From: Collinsella sp. CAG:166
GTDB taxonomy: Bacteria > Actinomycetota > Coriobacteriia > Coriobacteriales > Coriobacteriaceae
NCBI GenBank assembly: GCA_000434535.1
Contig: FR878687.1
Location: forward strand, 1-17,671
Direction: 5' to 3'
DNA length: 17,671 nt
Shown: one piece after another, positions 6,889 to 13,871 of the stretch
Layout: each line of letters begins with the position of its first letter
Position numbering within the stretch: the first letter of the stretch is position 1
The notes under the pieces: model-generated
Database searches by the model: none
The model's input: only the letters and a program-made list of their open reading frames with translations
Told to the model about the DNA's origin: nothing
Program-made: the position numbers and the translations under genes

Positions 6889-7288
6889 CCCCAGAAGAGG
6901 TCGCTTTCGTTGATTCATACGGTAAAACGTTTTTGCACCGCTCACGGTGATAAATCGACCGTTTACCGGTCGTTAACACTTCTACCTGCGGTTTTGAAAC
7001 CGTTCCGAAATGCTTTGGCAAAAGATCGGATCTTTTCCTGTGTCTAAACAACGCAGGGCGGCTAAAAATAGCGTGTAGAAAAATTGCAGGTCATTGTGAA
7101 GATATGTGAATTGGTCTTTTTGACTTAATACCAGTTAGAACCAGTTTTGAGATTATCGGTGAACGGTAGTTTTCGACCGTTCACCGGTTACTTGCAATCG
7201 TTTGCAGTCGTTTTCCCAGATGAATTAGGGGAGCGCGATGGAGCGCTTGCGCGGGCGCAAGGCCTACCCCAGTGGTTTCGGCAGCAAT
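6889..7288. other. Gene-free, dyad-rich upstream region of the PTS operon
   Basis: No credible ORF is seen in these 400 bases. The region holds several inverted repeats related by CGGT/ACCG: GACCG-N5-CGGTC (6957-6971), CGGTTT-TG-AAACCG (6989-7002) and an 11-bp perfect dyad (7157-7186). A tandem ACCAGTTAGAACCAGTT lies at 7130-7146. It is locally more AT-rich than the genes. The simplest reading is a complex control region for the PTS operon; a small RNA is not excluded. Confidence 0.5.
7157..7186. repeat. Perfect 11-bp inverted repeat, operator-like
   Basis: CGGTGAACGGT (7157-7167) and ACCGTTCACCG (7176-7186) are perfect reverse complements around an 8-bp spacer. The right arm resembles TCGACCGTTTACCGGT at 6956-6970, so the motif is repeated about 210 bp away. 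There is no T tract, so it is not a terminator. Confidence 0.6.
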
Positions 7289-7323
7289 AAGCCCGCTAGA
7301 ACGTTGTCCGTTCTAGCGGGCTT
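7289..7323 (-). terminator. Probable terminator after the SurA-like gene
   Basis: AAGCCCGCTAGAACG (7289-7303) and CGTTCTAGCGGGCTT (7309-7323) form a perfect 15-bp stem with a 5-nt loop, 41 bp after the stop of the gene at 7364. The downstream T run on the minus strand is short (TTATT), so termination strength is uncertain. Confidence 0.7.
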
Positions 7324-7363
7324 AATCAGGTGATCGGTTAACGCGCAGTAGTGCAGGCAAACC

Positions 7364-8458
7364 TTACGCAAACAGGCCGTAGATGCTGATGTTGGCCTTG
7401 GCGTAGAGGCCGTTAGCATACTCGGTCCACTTGGAGCTGGCGCTCGAAGCCTGCGAAGAGTACTGCTGGTAGGCGGTGTAATAGGCGGTCATGGCCTGCT
7501 TGTAGGTAGCGCTATCAGCCGTAAAGGCATCGTCAGCGAAGGCCTTAGCGTAGGTGCTATCGGCGTCCTTCCAGGTGCCCTTTTCGCTATCCCACTCGTC
7601 GCCGGCAAGTTTGATGATGTAATCGGCGTAGTCCTTGCTCGCGGTCTCCTCGTTGCCGTCAGCAGGCTCGGTCGGGGCGGTCGGCATGCTTGCGGAGCTA
7701 TCGCCCACCTTCTTCTTGTAGAGCTTCTGCAGCGTCGCGGACTGACGGACGATCTGCTTGGCCTGGTCCTTGGACACGCCATACTGCGTGGCCATGGTCT
7801 TGTAGTCCGAAGTGCCGATGGAATCCTCGGCGTACTTCTTCATCTCCTTAGAAGAGACGGTGATGCCCTCGTCCTCGGCAGCGTCGAGCAGGATCTTGTT
7901 GCGCACGTAGGACAGGATGACGTCGGCAGAGGGAGCGGTGTAGTTGCCATCGCCATCCTTGACGGTGTCGAGGCTGTACTGGCTCTCAATGGCCTCGCGC
8001 GCGGTGATGTCGCTCTTCTTGCCGTTGTAGCTGTAGCTTGCCACGGTCGAATCGAGCTGGTCCTCGGTGAGGGTCGCCGAGCCGACACCCTTGCCGCCAA
8101 AACCACCATTGCCAATAAAGAAGCCAATCACGGCAGCAATCACGACTGCAACCACAAAGGCGGCAATCATCGTCTTCTTGTGCTTGGATGCGCGGTCGTC
8201 TTCGTCGGAACCCAGGATATCGTCGTCCTCGTCCTGCTCCTCGGGCATGAGGTTCTCGTCGGCGGCGTCCGCGGCGATCTTTGCCTCCAGGCGAGCGTCC
8301 TCCTCCTCGGCCGTCGTACCGGCGGCAATATGTTCGGCAGACGTACCGGCGACCAGATCGATCTTCTCCTCCTCATCACCATCGGGGCCTTCGCCGCGCT
8401 CGATGATCTGGATGCCGTCGATCTCGTCCTTCTCGTCCTTCTTTTGAATCAGACCCAT
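7364..8458 (-). CDS. Membrane-anchored SurA-N-like protein with acidic cytoplasmic tail
   Basis: The 364-aa protein begins with about 95 residues rich in Glu and Asp (for example EEQDEDDDILGSDEDD), then a basic KHKK and one membrane segment (about 97-116). A glycine-rich linker and an extracytoplasmic helical domain follow. The outer domain (about 127-280) has the pattern of SurA/trigger-factor-like N-terminal chaperone regions: AREAIESQYSLDTV, DVILSYVRNKILLDAAEDEGITVSSKEM, YGVSKDQAKQIVRQSATLQKLYKKKV. No peptidyl-prolyl isomerase core is recognisable. The C-terminal quarter is rich in Ser, Ala and Tyr. There is no N-terminal signal peptide; the orientation N-in/C-out is inferred from charge. 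AAGGAG lies 8 nt before the ATG. The function is probably folding or handling of exported proteins, but this is inference. Confidence 0.75.
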   Translation of the reverse strand: MGLIQKKDEKDEIDGIQIIERGEGPDGDEEEKIDLVAGTSAEHIAAGTTAEEEDARLEAKIAADAADENLMPEEQDEDDDILGSDEDDRASKHKKTMIAAFVVAVVIAAVIGFFIGNGGFGGKGVGSATLTEDQLDSTVASYSYNGKKSDITAREAIESQYSLDTVKDGDGNYTAPSADVILSYVRNKILLDAAEDEGITVSSKEMKKYAEDSIGTSDYKTMATQYGVSKDQAKQIVRQSATLQKLYKKKVGDSSASMPTAPTEPADGNEETASKDYADYIIKLAGDEWDSEKGTWKDADSTYAKAFADDAFTADSATYKQAMTAYYTAYQQYSSQASSASSKWTEYANGLYAKANISIYGLFA

Positions 8459-8496
8459 ATCAGTTACTCCTTGTTAGGAAACATAGTCCGCAATAG

Positions 8497-8525
8497 AATA
8501 CGCCCGACAAAGCGCCGGGCGTATT
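8497..8525 (-). terminator. Terminator after the icd operon
   Basis: AATACGCCCG (8497-8506) and CGGGCGTATT (8516-8525) form a perfect 10-bp stem with a 9-nt loop, 59 bp after the icd stop and 38 bp before the SurA-like start. On the minus strand CTATT follows, a weak T tract. A further short inverted pair, GCAAAC (8542-8547) with GTTTGC (8567-8572), lies between it and icd. Confidence 0.65.
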
Positions 8526-8584
8526 GATTCTCAGGTTATACGCAAACACTTAAGTACTATTTAGGCGTTTGCAGTCTGCATGCC

Positions 8585-9670
8585 TTAGGCCAGGTGCGCG
8601 ATAACGGCATCGGCAAAGGCCTGCGTGCCCACAGCGCCCTCAACGGAGCCGGTCTGGGCACGACGAACGTCGCCGGTAACCTGCTCACCCTCGTCGAGCG
8701 TGGCAGAAACGGCGGCGCGAATGCGATTGGCCGCGTCGTTCTCGCCCAGGTGATCGAGCATCATAGCCGCGGACAGAATCTCGGCCGTGGGGTTAGCGAT
8801 ATCCTGGCCAGCGATATCGGGCGCGGAGCCGTGCGTCGCCTCGAAGATGGCGCAGTCGGCACCGATGTTGGAACCCGGAGCCATACCCAGTCCACCTACC
8901 AGACCGGCGCACAGGTCGCTCACAATGTCACCGTACAGGTTGGGCAGCACCAGGACATCGAAGTCGTTGGGGTTCTGGACCAGGCCCATGCAGGTGGCGT
9001 CGACAATCTTGTCGTTGAACTCGATATCGGGATAGTTGGCGGCCACCTCGCGCGCAACGCGCAGGAACAGGCCATCGGTCGCCTTCATGATGTTGGCCTT
9101 ATGCACGGCCGTCACCTTTTTGCGGCCGCAGCGGCGGGCGTACTCAAAAGCGTACTCCACAATACGGCGGCTCTTGGCGATAGAGATGGGCTTGATCGAG
9201 ATCGCGGAATCCGCGGCGAAGGTCTTTTGGCCCGAACGCTCAACGAGCTGCGAGAGCTCCTCGACCTCGGCAGCGCCCTCATCGAACTCGATGCCGGCAT
9301 AGAGGTCCTCGGTGTTCTCGCGCACGATGACCAGGTCGACGTCGCGGAAGCGCGAGCCGTCGCCCGGCTGCGACAGGCAAGGGCGCACACAGGCGTACAG
9401 GTCAAAGTGCTTGCGCAGGGCGACGTTAACGCTGCGGAAACCCGTGCCAACCGGCGTAGTAATGGGACCCTTGATGGCAACCTTGGTCTCGGCGACCGCA
9501 TCGAGCACATGTTGGGGCAGCGGCGTGCCAAACTCGTCCATGACGCCGGCACCGGCCTCCTGGACGTTCCAGTTGATCTGGACACCAGTGGCCTCGACCA
9601 CGCGGCGCATAGCCTGCGTAATCTCGGGACCGATACCGTCACCAGGAATCAGGACTACATCGTGCGCCAT
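8585..9670 (-). CDS. icd: NAD-type isocitrate dehydrogenase
   Basis: This cytosolic enzyme of the beta-decarboxylating dehydrogenase family converts isocitrate to 2-oxoglutarate and CO2. At 361 aa it is of the short type, not the roughly 415-aa enterobacterial type. Visible features are LIPGDGIGPEI (7-17), GTGFRSVNVALRKHFDLYACVRP (substrate Ser80/Asn82/Arg86), RENTEDLYAG with catalytic Tyr124, KANIMK with catalytic Lys191, and metal aspartates Asp248/Asp252 in YGDIVSD. In EATHGSAPDIAG the residues Asp285-Ile286 replace the Lys-Tyr that binds NADP phosphate in E. coli Icd, which points to NAD. 3-Isopropylmalate or homoisocitrate dehydrogenase is the main alternative; the SxNxxLR motif favours isocitrate. 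GAGGAG lies 9 nt before the ATG, and the gene is last in a tight four-gene operon, 6 bp after the HEAT-like gene. Confidence 0.88.
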   Translation of the reverse strand: MAHDVVLIPGDGIGPEITQAMRRVVEATGVQINWNVQEAGAGVMDEFGTPLPQHVLDAVAETKVAIKGPITTPVGTGFRSVNVALRKHFDLYACVRPCLSQPGDGSRFRDVDLVIVRENTEDLYAGIEFDEGAAEVEELSQLVERSGQKTFAADSAISIKPISIAKSRRIVEYAFEYARRCGRKKVTAVHKANIMKATDGLFLRVAREVAANYPDIEFNDKIVDATCMGLVQNPNDFDVLVLPNLYGDIVSDLCAGLVGGLGMAPGSNIGADCAIFEATHGSAPDIAGQDIANPTAEILSAAMMLDHLGENDAANRIRAAVSATLDEGEQVTGDVRRAQTGSVEGAVGTQAFADAVIAHLA

Positions 9671-9676
9671 AATCTG

Positions 9677-10375
9677 TTACTCCTCGTCTTCGGCGTCGTC
9701 AGATTTTTTTACGCTAGCACGCTTCTTCTTTTTGGAGAGATCCAGGCCAAAACGTTTAACAAGCATTTCGCAAATCTCGCTCGAACGGGCCTTGAGATAG
9801 CTACCCTTGCCGTTCTCGGCATCGAACTTAAGGCGCAGCGCGAGCTTCTCGGCGACCTCGGCGTCAATCTCGCCCCGGCCAAACTCGTACAGGCAACCGA
9901 GCATGTCGCGATACTCGAGGTCGCCGTGGTAGCACTGGATGGCCTCGTCCAGGATGGGCCAAGCCTCGCGCGAACGCTCGACGCTCGTGGCGCCCCACAC
10001 GCACAGCAGGCGGAAGGCGGCATAGCGCAGCGTGGACGAAATCTCATCGAACAGCGCGGTCTCGGCGCCCTCAAAGGCATCGCCCAGCTGCTCGGGGCAG
10101 GTGGTGGCGAGCGCCGCCAGGGCATCGAGAGCCTCCCAGCGGGTCTGAGCCTCGGGGCGGTCGAGCGCCTCGATCAGCGCGGGCACGCAGGGCACGACGC
10201 GCTGCGGATCGCGCTCGGCAAGCAGGTGCAGCACGCGGGCGGCAAACTGACGGATGCGGCGCGTGGGGCAGCCGAGCTCCTGGACCAGGCGGTCGACGGC
10301 GTTCTCGTTCTCCTCTGCCAGCTGGAGCTGTGCCAGCTCCTCGTCGGTGAGCTGTTCGTCTTTGTTTTCTGCCAT
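9677..10375 (-). CDS. HEAT/ARM-repeat-like protein
   Basis: This soluble 232-aa protein has an acidic N-terminus, then paired amphipathic helices with HEAT character: RRIRQFAARVLHLLAERDPQRVVPCVPALIEAL, then TRWEALDALAALATTCPEQL, then TLRYAAFRLLCVWGA. Helical pairs continue to about residue 205. The C-terminus is charged (KKKKRASVKKSDDAEDEE). No catalytic motif is seen; such solenoids normally bind protein or nucleic acid. The ATG has AGAGG 5 nt upstream. It lies 15 bp after the membrane-protein gene and 6 bp before icd, so it is co-transcribed with both. The role is unknown. Confidence 0.8.
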   Translation of the reverse strand: MAENKDEQLTDEELAQLQLAEENENAVDRLVQELGCPTRRIRQFAARVLHLLAERDPQRVVPCVPALIEALDRPEAQTRWEALDALAALATTCPEQLGDAFEGAETALFDEISSTLRYAAFRLLCVWGATSVERSREAWPILDEAIQCYHGDLEYRDMLGCLYEFGRGEIDAEVAEKLALRLKFDAENGKGSYLKARSSEICEMLVKRFGLDLSKKKKRASVKKSDDAEDEE

Positions 10376-10390
10376 AGTTACCTCTTTTTA

Positions 10391-10819
10391 CTATTTCTTA
10401 GCGTGCTTGTCAGCACCCTTGCTGTCATCGGTGACCGAGATGAGCTGTCGGTCGGCCGCGCCATTGCGACGCGCACGGCGGCGCTCCTCGGCATCGCCCG
10501 CGTCGGCGGCGGCGCGGTGAGCCTTGTTAACGTTAAAGACCTCGTCGTGTTTGCGCCACGGACCGACGGACTCGCCAAAGCTCATCTTAAGGCCGGCGAT
10601 AAAGCCGCCGAGCCAGCCGATCGGCGCAAACTGCACCAGCGGGAACAGCGAGAACACCCAGGTCAGCAGGATGACTGCCGCCGCTCCCGCAAAGTTGGCA
10701 ATCCAGTAGTCGCGCTTGGTGATGACGCGCTTTTCGCACGCCCACTGGCCGCACAAAAAGCCAATGTAGATCGCGAAGAGAAAGAGCACCAGCGCAAGCA
10801 CCACGAACGTCCAGCTCAT
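10391..10819 (-). CDS. Small membrane protein of unknown function
   Basis: I do not recognise a family. From the ATG at 10819 it has 142 aa: an N-terminal membrane segment (about 3-24), a short KRVITKRDYW turn and one or two further hydrophobic segments (about 38-80, ending WLGGFIAGL). A cytoplasmic C-terminal half follows that is rich in Arg, Ala and Lys (AEERRRARRNGAADRQ). This start is chosen because GGGGAG lies 8 nt upstream and it leaves a 5-bp gap after the dehydrogenase gene; an earlier in-frame start would overlap the His/Cys tail of that gene. It lies second in the four-gene operon. Confidence 0.75.
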   Translation of the reverse strand: MSWTFVVLALVLFLFAIYIGFLCGQWACEKRVITKRDYWIANFAGAAAVILLTWVFSLFPLVQFAPIGWLGGFIAGLKMSFGESVGPWRKHDEVFNVNKAHRAAADAGDAEERRRARRNGAADRQLISVTDDSKGADKHAKK

Positions 10820-10824
10820 GGGCG

Positions 10825-11904
10825 CTACTCCCCGTGATGGTGGCCGCAGCAGCACTCGTGGCCATCATCATGGCCGTGGCCGCCGCAGCACTCGTGGTCC
10901 TCGCCATGGTGGTGGCCGCAACCGCACTCATGGTCGTCGCCGTGCTCGCCGCAACCGCAGCCGTCCTCGTGAGCACCGTGCTCTTCGGGACGATACTGCG
11001 ACCAGTCCAGACCGGCGGCGATGGCGTCGGCCTCCTCCTTATAGAGGACCGTGATGGCCTGGGTGCCCAGCTTGGCACCACCGATGGCATCGAGCATGTC
11101 GTAGAGCGTAAAGGCCACGTCGGCGCCGGGCAGCGCAAGCTCACGGTCGTCGGCATAGGCGAGCGCCAAGCGCAGGTCCTTGATGAAGTGCTCGACCATA
11201 AAGCCGGGCTTGTAGTCGCCGTCGAGCGCCTTGGTAGCCAGGCTCTCCATGGCGCCGGACTTGCCGGTACCGCCCAGGATCATCTGGCGGGTCTTCTCCA
11301 GATCAAGGCCGCTCAGCTCGGCAAATGCCATGGCGTCTGCCATGCCGACCATGCAGGCGCCCAGCGACACCTGGTTGGCGAGCTTGGCAGCCTGGCCCTT
11401 GCCGGCGCCGTCGAAGCAGCAGATGTTGGCCGCAAAGGTGGCAAGGATGTCGCGGACCGGCGCGATGTCGTTCTCGGTAGCGCCCACGATAGCCGTGAGC
11501 GTACCGGCGATAGCGCCCGACTCGCCGCCGGTGACGGGGCAGTCAAACGCCATGCGACCAGAAACCTGGGCGGCCTCGGCAATGTCACGGGCAAGCTCGG
11601 GCGAGCTCGTGGTGAGGTCGATCAAGACCGCGCCGGGCTTAGTGCACGCGAGCAGGCCGTCGCCCGCCAGGTAGAGTTCCTCGACCTCGGAGGGATAGCC
11701 CACCATGGTAAAGACGACATCGGCGTTCGCCGCGGCATCGGCCGGCGTATCTGCCCAGACGGCGCCGCGCTCGATAAGCGCCGCCGCCTTGGACTTGGTG
11801 CGGTTGTTGACCGTGACGGGATAGCCGGCGTCCAGAATGTGGCCGGCGATGGGGGCACCCATGATTCCGGTGCCGATGAATGCGACGGAGAGCTTGTTTG
11901 CCAT
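10825..11904 (-). CDS. Beta-hydroxyacid dehydrogenase with His/Cys-rich C-terminal tail
   Basis: Residues 1 to about 307 form a complete 3-hydroxyisobutyrate/tartronate-semialdehyde-type dehydrogenase. AFIGTGIMGAPIA is the Rossmann GxGxxG, Asn34-Arg35 after beta-2 suggests NADP(H), and DCPVTGGESGAIAGTL is the substrate loop. GAGKGQAAKLANQ carries the catalytic Lys174. The reaction is reduction of a 3-oxo acid or semialdehyde, or its reverse; the substrate is not readable. Residues 308-359 are unlike the family: 14 His and 9 Cys in 52 residues, with three 12-residue repeats of the form (D/G)HEC..GH.H... This looks like a metal-binding or metal-storage tail of the kind seen on HypB, SlyD or UreE, but here on a metabolic dehydrogenase. 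AGGAAAGG precedes the ATG. It heads the operon with the membrane protein, HEAT-like gene and icd, 98 bp after degV. Confidence 0.88.
   Translation of the reverse strand: MANKLSVAFIGTGIMGAPIAGHILDAGYPVTVNNRTKSKAAALIERGAVWADTPADAAANADVVFTMVGYPSEVEELYLAGDGLLACTKPGAVLIDLTTSSPELARDIAEAAQVSGRMAFDCPVTGGESGAIAGTLTAIVGATENDIAPVRDILATFAANICCFDGAGKGQAAKLANQVSLGACMVGMADAMAFAELSGLDLEKTRQMILGGTGKSGAMESLATKALDGDYKPGFMVEHFIKDLRLALAYADDRELALPGADVAFTLYDMLDAIGGAKLGTQAITVLYKEEADAIAAGLDWSQYRPEEHGAHEDGCGCGEHGDDHECGCGHHHGEDHECCGGHGHDDGHECCCGHHHGE
10828..10935 (-). repeat. Three 36-bp tandem repeats encoding the His/Cys tail
   Basis: In-frame units at 10900-10935, 10864-10899 and 10828-10863 encode DHECGCGHHHGE, DHECCGGHGHDD and GHECCCGHHHGE. 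The shared skeleton shows growth by tandem duplication, followed by substitution. Such a tract is prone to unit gain or loss between strains. Confidence 0.75.
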
Positions 11905-12002
11905 GAAACCTTTCCTTTTGGGTTGGGTGTTGTTACCAGGTTGAATACTCGGTGCCAGCGTTTGGGCTGTGAGTCGAGGGCGATTACGGACGCAGCGCTT
12001 GC

Positions 12003-12956
12003 CTACTGACCGCGCACGCGGCGGGCGATACGGTCGGAAAGCGACGCCTTGTCGGCGCGGTTCTTACCCCAAAACGCGCAGCCCACCATGCCGGGGCCCA
12101 CGTGCGAGCCGATGGTGGGACCCACGGAGCCGCGAATGATCGTGACGTCGGCGCAACCCTCCTCCTTGCGGATGGCGGCTTCGAGCCAGTCACCATCCTT
12201 TTCGGCATCGGCCGTCATGATGGCGATGGGCATGGTGCGATCGGGCACGTAGTTCTCGCGGAACGACTTGAGGATGGACTTGAGCGCCTTCTTGCGGCCG
12301 CGGTTGACGCCGATCAGCGACAGCGAGCCGGCCAGGTCGTAGGAGAGCTCGGGCTTGACGTCGAGCTTTGCCGTGAGCTGCGCCGCCGCGGGAGGAATGC
12401 GGCCGCCGGCAGCCAGTGCGTCGAAGCTCTCGAGCGTAAAGTAGCCGTGCACGTAGGTCTTTGCCTCGTTTGCCCAATCGACCAGCTGCTTGGCGGTCAG
12501 TCCCGCCGAACGCTGGCGCACGGCCTCGAGCGCCAAGAGCGCACCGGTCGCGCAGGGCAGAGCGTTGTCGACCACGTAGAGCTCAAAGTTGGGATACTCG
12601 GCGCGCACGACATCTGCCGCCTGGCACGCGGAGTTGTAGCTCGACGACAGCGCCGAGGTAAAGCACAGGTAGACCGTGGGCGTGCCCTCTTTGGCGCACT
12701 CGGTAAAAAACTCGATATAGCGACCGAGCGACACGGCCGAGGTGGAAACGCGGGCGCCGGCGCGCATGCGGTCGTAGAACTCCTTAGGGCTCATGCTCGA
12801 CCAGATGTCGTCTGTGCGCTCCTCGCCATCGATAATGAAAGGGAAACCCAGGATATCGACATCGAGGTTCGCGGCGACCTCGGGGCTAAAGTCGCAGCAG
12901 GTATCGACGACGATGCGGCAACGGTTCGAATGACCGGCGGATGCGGCCTTGTCCAT
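12003..12956 (-). CDS. DegV-family fatty-acid-binding protein
   Basis: This 317-aa DegV/FakB-like protein should bind one fatty acid, in many Gram-positives for presentation to the kinase FakA. Family features are RIVVDTCCDFSPE, RVSTSAVSLGRYIEFF (lipid-head-group Thr-Ser), SALSSSYNSA, FTLESFDALAAGGRIPPAAA and the C-terminal TIGSHVGPGMVGCAF. The ATG at 12956 is preferred over a TTG one codon earlier because AAGGAG lies at 8 nt. A terminator hairpin ends only 4 bp before this Shine-Dalgarno, so there is almost no room for an own promoter. No fakA-like gene is in the window. Which lipid it binds is unknown. Confidence 0.9.
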   Translation of the reverse strand: MDKAASAGHSNRCRIVVDTCCDFSPEVAANLDVDILGFPFIIDGEERTDDIWSSMSPKEFYDRMRAGARVSTSAVSLGRYIEFFTECAKEGTPTVYLCFTSALSSSYNSACQAADVVRAEYPNFELYVVDNALPCATGALLALEAVRQRSAGLTAKQLVDWANEAKTYVHGYFTLESFDALAAGGRIPPAAAQLTAKLDVKPELSYDLAGSLSLIGVNRGRKKALKSILKSFRENYVPDRTMPIAIMTADAEKDGDWLEAAIRKEEGCADVTIIRGSVGPTIGSHVGPGMVGCAFWGKNRADKASLSDRIARRVRGQ

Positions 12957-12974
12957 CAAAGCGACTCCTTACGT

Positions 12975-13006
12975 AAAAAGGCGGCCACCCGCATGGGATG
13001 GCCGCC
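12975..13006 (-). terminator. Terminator or attenuator between hpf and degV
   Basis: On the minus strand GGCGGCCA and TGGCCGCC (8 bp, extended by a few more pairs with a mismatch) are followed by TTTTT at 12975-12979. The degV Shine-Dalgarno begins 4 bp later. As a terminator it ends the hpf transcript; since degV has no visible promoter after it, partial readthrough or regulated attenuation is possible. Confidence 0.85.
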
Positions 13007-13009
13007 AAC

Positions 13010-13031
13010 CGTTAACTCATGCAAGTTAACG
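13010..13031. repeat. Inverted repeat between the hpf stop and the terminator
   Basis: CGTTAAC (13010-13016) and GTTAACG (13025-13031) are perfect 7-bp arms with an 8-nt loop, lying 4 bp after the hpf stop and 3 bp upstream of the terminator stem. It could be an operator, a second hairpin of an attenuator, or chance. Confidence 0.45.
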
Positions 13032-13035
13032 TATT

Positions 13036-13620
13036 TTACTCGTCAAGTGTTTCGATGCGGGGCTTGATGATGCCATATCCACCATTCTTACGGTGATACA
13101 CCACATTGATGAGACCGGTCGTCGCGTTCTCGAACACGTAGAAGTCGTGGCCCAGCAAATCGGTCTGCACCAGCGCCTGCTCCTCGGTCATCGGGGTGAC
13201 ATCGATGACCTTCTCGCGGACGAGCAGGTCGTCGTCCTCCTCGGGCAGCAGCAGGTCGGCCAGATCCTCAACGCGCTCGACCGGCGCGACATCCGCGGCA
13301 CTGGCACCACCCTGGCGGTTGTCCACGACCTTGGTCTTGAACTTGCGCAGCTGGCGGGTGACCTTATCGGCGGAGAGGTCGATGGCAGCATACATATCTG
13401 CGCCGTGCTCGGCAACGCGAATCACCGAACCGCGGGCACGAGCCGTGACCTCGACGATTGCCGGGTTGGGGTTCGAGGGGTTCTTCTCATAACGAAGCAC
13501 GACGTCGACTGTCATGGGCTCGATGTCGAAAACCTTGAGCGCCTCGCCGATTTTCTCATCCACATGCGCACGCAGAGCATCGGTTACCGTCGTCTTGCGT
13601 CCAGAAACCTTGATATCCAT
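13036..13620 (-). CDS. hpf: Long-form ribosome hibernation promoting factor
   Basis: This 194-aa protein binds the 30S subunit and drives 100S dimer formation in resting cells. The N-terminal S30AE domain (about 1-105) begins MDIKVSGRKTTVTDALRAHVDEKI and includes AEHGADMYAAIDLSADKVTRQLRK. After an acidic linker the C-terminal dimerisation domain (about 135-185) shows REKVIDVTPMTEEQALVQTDLLGHDFYVFENA and VVYHRKNGGYGIIKP. The ATG at 13620 is chosen because the S30AE domain begins there and TGGAG lies 6 nt upstream; an upstream in-frame extension of 20 residues does not resemble the family. It is followed by a terminator and degV. Confidence 0.96.
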   Translation of the reverse strand: MDIKVSGRKTTVTDALRAHVDEKIGEALKVFDIEPMTVDVVLRYEKNPSNPNPAIVEVTARARGSVIRVAEHGADMYAAIDLSADKVTRQLRKFKTKVVDNRQGGASAADVAPVERVEDLADLLLPEEDDDLLVREKVIDVTPMTEEQALVQTDLLGHDFYVFENATTGLINVVYHRKNGGYGIIKPRIETLDE

Positions 13621-13741
13621 ACGTGGCTCCAATCTGCCTCGGGGACTTACCGTACTGGCTATGTACCCATTGCCGTGCATTTAATCACGCGAATTCCCAA
13701 AGACCCGAATAACGACTGCTTGATACCGCATACCGAAGTCT

Positions 13742-13765
13742 CGCACTTTTCCGTGGCAAAGTGCG
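13742..13765. repeat. Perfect inverted repeat upstream of hpf
   Basis: CGCACTTT (13742-13749) and AAAGTGCG (13758-13765) are perfect reverse complements around an 8-bp spacer, about 120 bp upstream of the hpf start. No T tract follows. It is a candidate operator or leader hairpin. Confidence 0.45.
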
Positions 13766-13831
13766 CTATAGGAAGGCGTCGACGGAGTTAATTTTTCTCG
13801 TGAAAATTAGCTTTGACCTGCTAGTTTTACC

Positions 13832-13871
13832 AAAATAGAAAAGCCGGGCTCCCCTATTTGGGAGACCCGGC
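13832..13871 (-). terminator. Terminator of the lipoprotein gene
   Basis: On the minus strand GCCGGG-N2-TCCC and GGGA-N-CCCGGC form a strong stem (13843-13871) followed by TTTTCTATTTT. It lies 66 bp after the stop of the gene at 13938. Confidence 0.88.

Noticed and set aside
8594..10837. A 747-codon open frame on the plus strand opposite icd and the HEAT-like gene
   Set aside because: It is the antisense shadow of well-supported minus-strand genes in high-GC DNA, has no recognisable domain and no matching ribosome-binding site.
13621..13680. A 20-residue N-terminal extension of HPF
   Set aside because: The S30AE domain begins at the internal ATG, which has a Shine-Dalgarno; the extension is not like the family.
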